Positions 20,221 to 29,100 of a stretch of 64,000 nt of DNA are shown one piece after another. The notes under the pieces are model-generated. The model saw nothing but the letters and a program-made list of their open reading frames with translations. It made no database searches and had not been told where the DNA came from. Origin of the DNA: Thraustochytrium sp. TN22 (taxonomy: Eukaryota; Sar; Bigyra; Thraustochytrida; Thraustochytriidae); assembly GCA_013306675.1 (NCBI GenBank), contig JABLUY010000181.1:1-64000 (forward strand), read 5' to 3'. The translations under genes and the position numbers were made by a program. Numbering within the stretch: the first letter of the stretch is position 1; every line of letters begins with the position of its first letter.

Positions 20221-21218
20221 ATGCGGCTGGAGGAGTACACCGCGAAGCGCGGGGCGCGCGCCCAGCGGCGGTCGGTGGCGGCCGCCGCGGCCACCGTGCG
20301 CAGCTCGCGCGAAGACCCGGATGAAAACGGGCCCGGCGCGGCCGCCGCCGCCGTCATGGCCAAGTCGCGCGCGGTGCTGCGCGCCGGCGTGGAGGCCAAG
20401 AACGCCCACGTGCGCGCGCACCGGCTGCAGACGCGCCTGCGCGAGCGCGAGGCCGCGAGCCTGGCGGCCTTCGAGGAGGCGCAGCGCGCCTGGGACGAGA
20501 GCCTGCGGCGCGAGCTGGAGGACCAGGCCAGCGCCGAGCAGCGCTTCCTCTACGACGCGCAAGACCTGCTCCACAGCCTGCAGGCGCTGAGCAAGGCGCT
20601 GGGCCGCAGCGACGCGGGCTGGACGCTGTGCCCGCTCGGGCTGCGCGCTCGCTCGGTGCAGGAGCTGCGCGAGGTCTTTGGCGAGCTGGCACCCAGCCGG
20701 CCGCAGGTGGGCGTGGACCCAGAGGATGGCGACTTCCACGAGCGCCACGAGGCGCTTGGCGCGAAGCTCGCCAAGCTCGCCAGCGTGCAGCTCGTCGAGC
20801 AATACCTGCGCCAGGGCTGTCCGGCGTCGCTGCGGCCGCAGCTGTACCGCGCGGTGCTATTCCCAGCGGCGCCGCGACCCGTGGCGCGGCGAGCCGGGCC
20901 GGCCAAGGCCGTGACGGCCGCCTCGGCCGCGGCGACAGCCAACAGCGGCGGCTCCGCGAGCCACCGCAAACTTGGAAACAGCCACAGCCGCGGGCGCCTA
21001 CGAAGTCGTAGCCGCGGCGGCCGTCGGCGTCGTAGCAACGGTCGTGGGCATGGCGCGCACTTGGAGGCGCGCCCGGAGACGGGTGCGAGCGACAGCGAGG
21101 CAGCGAGCCGTAGCGGGAGCGACGGCGACAGCGAGAGCGGCAGCGAGAGCGGCAGCAGCGACAAGAGCCGGACCAGCAGCAGTCAGGACCAGCGCGTTGC
21201 GGCTGGCGGGGAGCGCCG

Positions 21219-21251
<33 letters not shown>

Positions 21252-21999
21252 AGAGCAAGAGCAACAACCGCAACAATCGCAACGACAGCAAGCGGTGGCT
21301 GCGCCTCCAAGTCGCGCGTTGGCGGCTCTCCTTGCCCGCCTGCACGCACTTGACACGGAGCTGGTGCGCAACAATGACAACTACTTCATCTTCGAGGACC
21401 TCCTCCGGGACATCATTCCGGAGCTCTTCCGTAAGCACCTGGACTGGGTGCGGCTACACGCGAGCGTGGGGCCGCGGCGCGCCGGCGCGCTGCCGATTGT
21501 GCCGTACCGCGGACTGGCCCTACAGGCTGCGCCGCTCGCGTTTGTGTACCGAGAGCGGCGCGACATCGTGCTGTGCCTGCGTGAGATGTACGCCCGGTAC
21601 TGGTGCCAGCTCAACACGGTCCGCAACACGCCACCAGGAACGCAGCGGCTACATCTGCTGCCCAATTTGTGCGCGCAATTCGAGAGTCTGATCCAGGAGC
21701 GGTGCAGCGACGTCTTGCACCACATGCTTGCGCTGGACGTCCACCCTCTGCAGGTGGCCATGCCGTGGCTGCACCTGGCGTTCGCGGGCGCGCTCCCGGT
21801 CAATCAGCTGCTGCTGCTCTGGGACCGCATACTAGGGTACAACTCACTGCTCCTGCTACCAGTGCTGGCCGCGGCCATCTTTCAGTACCGGCGGCCGGCG
21901 ATCCTGGCGGCAGGCTCGGCGCGCGAGGTGCGGTTGATGCTGGGCGAGACCGCGAACCTTCAGGTGATTGCGCTGGTGCAGTCCTTTCTGTTTCTGTAA
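20221..21999 (+). CDS. TBC1D19: TBC domain protein, TBC1D19-like
   Basis: The product is 592 aa from ATG 20221. Residues 1-190 are helical and charged; about 195-215 (EQYLRQGCPASLRPQLYRAV) open the TBC fold. A low-complexity insert of about 150 residues follows (Ser/Arg/Gly, then polyQ), and the rest of the TBC fold resumes with NDNYFIFEDLL, PYRGLALQAAPLAFVY, LREMYARYW and LLLLWDRILGYNS (about 530). The last block and the DNYFxFEDLL motif match TBC1D19 as I recall it. Classical TBC proteins activate Rab GTPases with an Arg finger (IxxDxxR) and a Gln finger (YxQ); neither is visible here, so GAP activity is doubtful. It converges on Rab11, and its 3' end is duplicated downstream. Confidence 0.88.
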
Positions 22000-22162
22000 G
22001 ATTCTTCTGTGTGATAGGCAAGTCTCAACGTAAATGATGAAGCCGTACGTTCACGTCCCTCTGTGTGTCTACTTTAGTAGCCTGCAAGGTGGCCGGCCGC
22101 CGGTCAGAGCCAGCGAGCGGCCCCACGCGCAGAGGCAAAAGGAGGCGGCGAAGAAGGGCTCT
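21931..22162. repeat. Tandem duplication, copy 1 (TBC 3' end plus flank)
   Basis: These 232 bases begin inside the last 23 codons of the TBC1D19-like gene and end at GAAGAAGGGCTCT. They match 22171-22393 nearly base for base, with small indels. Confidence 0.92.
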
Positions 22163-22170
22163 AAGAGTTA

Positions 22171-22393
22171 CGGTCGATGTTGGGCGAGACCGCGAACCTT
22201 CAGATGATTGCGCTGGTGCAGTCCTTTCTGTTTCTGTACGTTTCGTCTGTGTGGTAAATGATGATGTCGAGTGGAATATCCGTACATTCACGTCCCTCTG
22301 TGTCTACTCTAGTAGCCTGCAAGGTGGCCGCCGGTCAGAGCAAGCGAGCGGCCCCACGCGCAGGGGTAAAAGGAGGCGGTGAAGAAGGGCTCT
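22171..22393. repeat. Tandem duplication, copy 2 (ends at the Rab11 stop)
   Basis: These 223 bases repeat 21931-22162 at an offset of 240. In copy 2 the TBC stop TAA reads TAC, so the same frame would end YVSSVW instead of FLFL. The copy ends exactly at the stop of Rab11 on the other strand. Only copy 1 is joined to the TBC gene body. Confidence 0.92.
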
Positions 22394-23347
22394 TTAGCAG
22401 CAGGAGTTGGAGGCCTTGTCTGCGCCGGTGTCGCCAGGGCCCGGGAGCGGCACGCCGCCGCCAGGCGCCGGCACGCCGGGGCTGTCGTCACCGGCGACCA
22501 TGGACTTGCGGCTCATCTTCTGGTAGATCTCTGTGAGGATGCGCTGGAAGGCCGTGTCGACGCCGGATGAGTCGAGCGCGGACGTCTCGATGAAGGCGAT
22601 GCCGTTGGACTCGGCGTAGGCCATGGCCTCCTCGGTGGAGACGGCGCGCAGGTGCCGCAGATCGCTCTTGTTGCCGACGAGCATGATGACGATGTTACTG
22701 TCGGCGTGATCGCGCAGCTCCTTGAGCCAGCGCTCCACGTTCTCAAAGGTCTGGTGCTTGGAGATGTCATATACAAGCAGGGCGCCGACCGCGCCGCGGT
22801 AGTACGCGCTCGTGATGGCGCGGTAGCGCTCCTGGCCGGCCGTGTCCCAGATCTGCGCCTTGATGGTCTTGCCGTCCGTCTTGATGCTCTTGGTGGCGAA
22901 CTCCACGCCGATGGTCGACTTGGAGTCCAGGCTGAACTCGTTCCGGGTGAACCGCGACAGCAGGTTCGACTTGCCCACGCCCGAGTCGCCGATCAGCACC
23001 ACTGCGCGCGCCCCGCCCGCGCCCGCCCCGGCACAACGCGCCCAACGCTCGCGTGCTCGTCAGTCTCCTGCTCGCTCGCCTAGAAGCCGTTCGTGGCCGC
23101 GGCCCACCCGCCGCCGCCGCCGCCGCCGCCGCCGCTCGCCGCGCGCCGCGCCGCGCGCGGGCGGGCGGGCGGCGCCGGCCGGCCGGCCTGGCGGTTGACC
23201 GGCCGCCGCGGCCGGGCCGCGCGGCCGCCGCGCGGCCGCCGCGCGCCTCGCCGCCGCCCGCGCGCGCGCCGCCGCGGCCGCCTCCACGCCGCATGCATGC
23301 CACTTACCCTTGAACAGGTAGTCGTACTCGTCCTCCTGCTTGAGCAT
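22394..23347 (-). CDS. RAB11: Rab11-family small GTPase, two exons
   Basis: Exon 1 is 23308-23347 (ATG in context ggcaccATG) and exon 2 is 22394-23001, joined in phase to give 215 aa (human Rab11A has 216). The intron (23002-23307, 306 bases) has donor GTAAGT and acceptor GCGCAG. The N-terminus [14 protein letters not shown] matches Rab11. G-motifs are intact: GDSGVGKS (18-25), TIGVEF, WDTAGQE with the catalytic Gln, NKSD and ETSAL. The effector and interswitch segments, and [20 protein letters not shown], are Rab11-type. It ends in CC, the usual double geranylgeranylation site. Known role: recycling endosome and late-Golgi traffic, including delivery to cilia. The C-terminal linker is Gly/Pro-rich. 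It converges on the TBC1D19-like gene. Confidence 0.96.
23002..23307 (-). other. Rab11 intron
   Basis: GT-AG intron in phase 1 of 306 bases, extremely GC-rich with GCC/CGC repeats, splitting codon 14. Confidence 0.9.
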
Positions 23348-23369
23348 GGTGCCCGCCTGCGCGCCTGCG

Positions 23370-23371
23370 CG

Positions 23372-23407
<36 letters not shown>

Positions 23408-23410
23408 CCC
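23370..23410. repeat. (CCTG)n tetranucleotide repeat
   Basis: About ten CCTG/CCTN units in the Rab11 leader or promoter, followed at about 23460-23500 by GGAT then GAAT units. Confidence 0.85.
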
Positions 23411-23711
23411 GCTGCGCGCCGCCTCGGTCGTCCGGAGCGTGGAGGCCGCGGCGGCGAGCGATGAATGGATGGATGGATGGATGAATGAATGGGTGAATGA
23501 ATGAACGAGGATGACCAGGATGCTCCAACGAAGGAGCGAGCGAGGCTGGCCGGCTGCGCGCTCCGGCCCAGCGGGCGCCCGCCGGCCGGCGGCCGCGCGC
23601 CCGCCCGCGCACTCGGCCCGGCGCGGGCGGCCGCGCCCGCGCGGCGACGGCGGCGGCGCCGCGGCCGGTCGGCGGGCGCGGGCGCGACGTTGGGCCGGCG
23701 CGGCGTGGCGT

Positions 23712-23774
23712 TGCACAGTGCGGCGGCTCCGACTAAGTTAGCCTAACTCGGAGGCGACTCGGAGGCACTGTGCA
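23712..23774. other. Nested inverted repeat
   Basis: The outer arms are TGCACAGTGC (23712-23721) and GCACTGTGCA (23765-23774), exact reverse complements. Inside, CTCCG/CGGAG and AGTTA/TAACT also pair around a GCC loop. It lies about 365 bases upstream of the Rab11 ATG. Confidence 0.8.
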
Positions 23775-23946
23775 GCTGAGCTGGGCTGACAGGCCTGCTG
23801 TCAGTGCAGTGCTGTCAGGTGGTCAGTCAGTCAGAAATATCTCGAGCGCTCAGCTCAGCTTGCGAATGGGCGCGCGGGAGAACCAGGCGGAACGGGGCTC
23901 TCATGCGTGCACGCATGAACGTGGCCAACTCCAACTTGGAGAGCTT

Positions 23947-24014
23947 GGGTCGAGCTTGCGCCGCTTGGGTCGAGCTTGCAGTGGGTCGAGCTGGGGTCGA
24001 GCTGGGGTCGAGCT
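23947..24014. repeat. Five copies of decamer GGGTCGAGCT
   Basis: Copies start at 23947, 23967, 23983, 23994 and 24005. The last spacings are 11 bases, about one helical turn. It is either a cluster of factor sites or a young tandem repeat. Confidence 0.85.
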
Positions 24015-24200
24015 TGGGAAGGCAATCGCCTGCGTTTGCGGGCGTTTGCAGACCTTTGCAGTGATGGGCGGGCTGGGCTGTCTCGGTGCTTTGAGGCCGG
24101 CAGTGAAAGCTTTGCTCAGGACAAGGTCGCCGGACGAGGACGACCGGAGACGTCTCACAATGATGGCTTGATGAGTCATGTGACTAGCTTAGTTACATAC

Positions 24201-26160
24201 TTACTTGCCAGGCCTGCGGCGACGTTGCTTCTTGACAAAGGGAGGCGGCTTGGCAGCCGCGTTGGCGGCGTCCTCAGCCTTCTTGGCGTCAATCTTGCGG
24301 TTGGCCTTGGCGATGTAGACGAGCGCGGCGCGCTGGAAGTTGGACTCCTGAGGCGCGATCTGAGCGTTGACCTCGTTGCGGATGGCAAGCACGGCCTCGT
24401 TGGTGTTGCGCTTCTTGAGCGAAAGAGCCTGCTTGAGTCGCTCGATGTTGCCGCGGAGCTGCTCGCGCTTGTCCTGAAGGCGCTGGTCGAGCTTCTCGAG
24501 CTGGACCGCGCGCTCGTCGCGGATGCGCACGTCCATGTCAGCGACCTGCTGGTTGTGGTTCTTGGTGCGCTCGGTGCGCTGCGCAGGGGTGAGGTTAGGT
24601 TCGAGTTTGAAGCTGTCCTTGAGGAGCTGCCGCGCCTGCGTGAGCTCCTGGATCTTCTCTTCCGCCTCCTGAATGGTCTTGAGCTTCTCCTGCTGGACAA
24701 ACTCGTCCAGGGTGGCGGTGAGGCCGTCGATCTCCTGGTTGGTCTCGATGCGCGCAGCCTCCTGCGCCTGCTCGAGCTCGCCGATCTTGATCTGCGCGTC
24801 GGCGTCGAGCGCCATGGCCTTGCCCAGGAGGTCGCCCCCCTGACGCTGCAGCTCGAGGCCCTCCTGGCGGAAGTCTGCCGAGTAGAACCAGTCGTCCTCC
24901 TCCGGCATCTGCTCCAGGACGCCCTCCAGGTCGGCGCGGACCTGCTCCATCTTCTGCTTGCCGCGCGTCACGATGGATGCCTGCGCCTGGCGCATCCAGC
25001 GCTGCAAAATGGCCGTGCTGGCGGCCGACAGCTGCACCGGGCCGAAGTTCATCGGGTCGTCCTTGGACGGGTCGTCCGCCTTGCCGGCAGCGCCGCCCGC
25101 GCCGCCCCTGCCCGCGCCGCCGCCCGGCCCGCCCGCCTGCGTACGCCGGCGCGACTTGCGGCGCGCCTCACGGCGCAGCTTGGCGTCCTTCATGCGGTTC
25201 GCGTACTCCTTCATCTGGTCGCGCGCCTCGGGCCGCGGGAAGTCGCCGCCCAGGCGCGCCCGCGCCGCCGTGAGCCACTTGGACATGGCGCGGCCCTCGA
25301 CCGAGGTGCGCGAGACGATGACCGGGTCGAAGACGTCGTCGTCCGCCTCGTCCTCCTCATCCGAGGAAATGTCCACGGCGCGCGCCACGCGGCCGCCGCC
25401 CGGCGCGCGAAGCGCGTCGCGCTTCTTGGCCATGTCGGCCTGGCGCTGCTGGTCCAGGCAGATCTGGCACCGCGTCGTGAAGCGCGCGTGGCCGCGGAAG
25501 AAGGCTTGCCACAGCGCGCCGTCGAAGCCCTTGCCCGGGTACGCCTCCTCGTATGCCTGGATGAGCTTGTCCAGCGCGCGAGGGTCCGGCTTGCCTTCCT
25601 CGTCCGCCAGCTCGGGCGACATCTGCACGCCGCTCTGCTGGTTGCGCCCGCACTGCGAGCACACGTCGTCGACCTGCTTCGCAATGTGGCCCTGCACCAG
25701 CTTGGCAAAGGCGCGCCGCTGCCGCGCGCGCTCCAGCCAGTACTGCGCGATAGCGCGCGACGACGCGCTCAGGGGCGCCTTGGACCAATTGCGCCGCAGC
25801 AGCTCCTGGTCGTCCTCCTCATCCGACGAGATGTCCTCACGGTCGCCCTCCTGACGCCGGCCCTCGCCCATGGCCACCAGGTCGTTGTACACGTCGCGAA
25901 TGTACTCAATATTGGGCCGGCCGTCCGGCCCGGGCATCTGCAGCGTGCGCGGCGTCAGCAGCTCCGCCAGGTGCTGCAAAATCCATGGCCGGTTGCGCTC
26001 CAGGAAGCGGTGGCGGAAGCGCTCCGAATTCATCGCCTGCAGCTCCAGTCGCTCCTGCTCCAGGTCCTCTTGCCGGCCGGCGCCCACCGCCAGCTTGTTG
26101 GCCACGTCATCGTCCACCGTACCCTCCAGCGACTTTAGCTTCCAGATGCCCATGCGGTCA
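24201..26160 (-). other. Giant protein: cytosolic-type C-terminal tail
   Basis: About 650 residues after the last span. The tail has a conserved-looking helical start (RMGIWKLKSLEGTVDDDVA), two CxxC pairs (CSQC near 25650, CQIC near 25465) that could bind zinc, two DISSDEED acidic sites, a Trp motif repeated three times, a Gly/Arg-rich linker, a long coiled coil (about 24800-24350) and a basic end (KKQRRRRPGK). Confidence 0.8.
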
Positions 26161-29100
26161 CCGGCGCGCCGCAGCAGCCGCTCGCACAAGTGGCACAGCA
26201 GCCACACAATCAAAGCGATTGCCGGCATCATCGGGTCCGCGAACAGGTTGTACGTGTTGCGAATGTGCACCGTGACGCCCAGCACCAGGAGCAGAATGCC
26301 CCATGCGTGCACGCCCGCCAGGAAAAAGTACTGCGACGAGAAGCACAGGCTGTCGATGAACTGCAGCTTGGGCGCGATGCTCTCGTCCAGCGTATCGGCG
26401 TCCATCTGCCAACGGTTCTCACGCACCGAGAACCGGTACTGTTGGTACGAGACATACTCGTAAATCTTGAAGCCCAGCGTGAGCTCCTGCGTGTGCAGCA
26501 GAAAGATGTCCATCGCCAGCGTGAACGGAATGATGAGCAGCGAGAACATAAAGTAGAACTTCAGGTCCGTCTCGCGGATCCCGTAGTTGTCCGGGATCTC
26601 CGTCGTCTTGTTGAAGACGATCAGAAAGATGTTCGCGAACGGCGCCATCATGAGCGCCTGCGCCGAGTTCACATACGTCGCATACGCACCCAGCAAGGGC
26701 TCCACACCCTCCATCTCCAGCGCGATCAGCTCGTTCACCTTCTTCCACTCCGCCTCCTCGCGCGCCCGCTGGTCGCGCGTCATCTTGCGCTTGTTGTTCA
26801 CGAAGCGACGCCGCAGCATCAGCTTCCACTTGGGCCACATCAGCACGATGTGGTCCGAAATCGGCTCCGCCACGAGCCGCTCCAGGAGCATCATGCCCAG
26901 CTCCACCTCGTACGAGACCACGAAGTCCATAAAGTCCGAGGCGCCCATGGTCACGATCATCTCCACTACCTGAATCACCACGATGAAGGGCGCGATCAGG
27001 TGAACGTCGCGCACCAGGTCCTGCAGCATCAAGTTCACCACCATCTGGCCCACCTTGAAACACACCAGGAATTCCACCACGTACGTCTCGAACCAGTAGC
27101 TGTAAGAGAACTCAAAGATCACCAGCAGCACCAGCGACTCCACGAGGCTCAGCAGCATCATATGCGTGCGCTTCCAGAACCGCGGACGCCACGTCACGCT
27201 CGGCTCCAACTCGTCATCCTGCAGCTCTTCCAGCTCGTCGCTGTCGCCGCGGTTCACGCCGTACTTGGCGCGCTCGTCCCGCAGCCGCTCGCTGAAGCGC
27301 TCCTTCGGGATCGCCAGCCGAATCGCCGCGCGCATCATGTAGAGCGCCACCAAAATAAAGACCAACCCCATCCGGCCCTTGCGGTATCGCTCGCGGTTCG
27401 TGTCCGTCAGAATCAGCGTGTCCTGAAAGTTGCCCGTGATGCCCTCAAAGGTGGGCGCTGACGGTGTCTTGGCAGGATCGTCAGATCCAAGGAAGGAAAA
27501 CCAGAACAGCGTCAGTAGCGAGGCCAGCGCGACCGGCACCGACGCCAGCAGCATGCCGTACGCCGATGGCTTGCCCACCGTGCGGTAGAACGAGAAGAAT
27601 TTGAACGGCGGCGGATGCTTGAGCCGCGTCAGCACGCGTGCAAATGCCCACAGCACGACGCCCACCATCGTGCTGCCGAAGCCCACCACCGCAAAGAAGA
27701 GCGCATACACGTCCCAGCTGAACTGGAACGTGTTGATCAAGTCAAACCACCCGAGCGGGCTCCAACGCAGGTACAGCGTGTACCCGTAGTCGTCGCTCTC
27801 GCACTCCTCAATGGGCGGGTCATACTTGGCGTATTTCTCCAGGGTCGCCGGGTCATCCGACACCGTGCACATCTCCCCGAATCGGATCGACCCATACACC
27901 AGCGACTTTTGCTCCGCCGTGTACTGGTAGTACATGAGGAAGAGGTAAACCTGCCGCGGCACCAGATTCTCCTGGCTGCCGTAGTTCTCTTCGACGGCGA
28001 TCGGAATCAAGTTCTCCGTGCCGATCAACGAAGCAAGGTTGTCGCGCCGGCCCCACTTCTCCGAGTCCGTTGCAACGAAGTCTTCCACCGACACAGGGTA
28101 CTTGGTCACGTGAAAGAGCGTCGTCTCCTCCCCGGCCTCGTACCAGCGCGTCTTGCTCGCGGCCCGTCCAATGTTCTCCTCGTACGTGCACGAGAGCGAC
28201 ATGCCCGGGTAGTCCGCCTCCTTGTCCGCGCAGTCGCTAGAGTCCACACAGAACTTGTCCGGCGCGTACAGCTCGTCCAGCTCGTCCGGCGGGAGCCGGC
28301 ATTCGTCTGCCTGCGGCTGCATCTGGTCCTTCCATGGGTACGGGCTCACATAAATGGTCTCCTCCAGCGAGTAGTGCGTGCAGTGCGGCGCTGGATGCAT
28401 CTCGAGCACCTTGCTCATGTAGATGTGCGAGTCGTACTCGCGGCAGTTGCTAAAGAATGGCAGGTACTGCAGCGCAAAAAAGTCCGCGCCCTCGCTATCG
28501 ACCAGGTCCCACCAGCCCTCATCGCGCTCCAGCACGTCCGCCAGGTCGCGGGCAACGTACTCCAGCGTCGCGTTGCTCGAATTGCTGCTCCCGCTCGTCA
28601 GCTCGTCCAAAGTTGTGTACGTCGCGAGTCCCCGTCGCTGCCGCCGTGATGAGGCCTCCTCGAACTCCGTGTTGGACCGCGTCCCATACTCCGGGTCGCC
28701 AATGAGCACGCGCGCCACGCGGTCGATGAAGGCCGCATTCTCCACCTCGTAGGCGCTGTAGTCCGTGCCGGAGGCTGAACCGGACGAGCGCATCGAGAGC
28801 GGCAGGTTGTACGGCAGGAGAAGGTCGTCGAAGTCGTCCTTGACCAGCACAGAGACGAACTGGTCTCGCGCGCCCCAGTTTGCTCGCGACGGCCGGTGGA
28901 TCACGATATCGCCTGCGGCGGGCGAGATGTCCTGAAACGGGCCGTAGTACAGACCGTGCACGAGCTCCAGCACGACCACCATCTCCAGGTCACGCACCGC
29001 CGCGACGTTGATCTGCACTAGCGCGTGCTTGTTGTCTGGGTAGTCCTCCGGCTCGTGGTAGACGTCCTCAAAGAAGTACGGCAAACCATGCCGCTCGCAG

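Larger units (their letters stand above)
23348..24200. other. Intergenic region, Rab11 5' flank / giant gene 3' flank
   Basis: It holds CCTG repeats (23370-23410), GGAT/GAAT repeats (about 23460-23500), a nested inverted repeat (23712-23774) with the motif CTAAGTTAG at 23733, a second small inverted repeat (CTGACAG/CTGTCAG near 23787-23805), and five copies of GGGTCGAGCT (23947-24014). No gene is called. Confidence 0.65.

Noticed and set aside
23976-26138. 720-codon + strand frame over the giant gene's 3' end
   Set aside because: It is the antisense shadow of the giant tail, with biased composition and no domain.
27615-28649. 344-codon + strand frame, and dozens of similar frames to 60215 (such as 34170-36206 and 56190-58091)
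   Set aside because: All are opposite or out of frame with well-supported domains of the giant protein.
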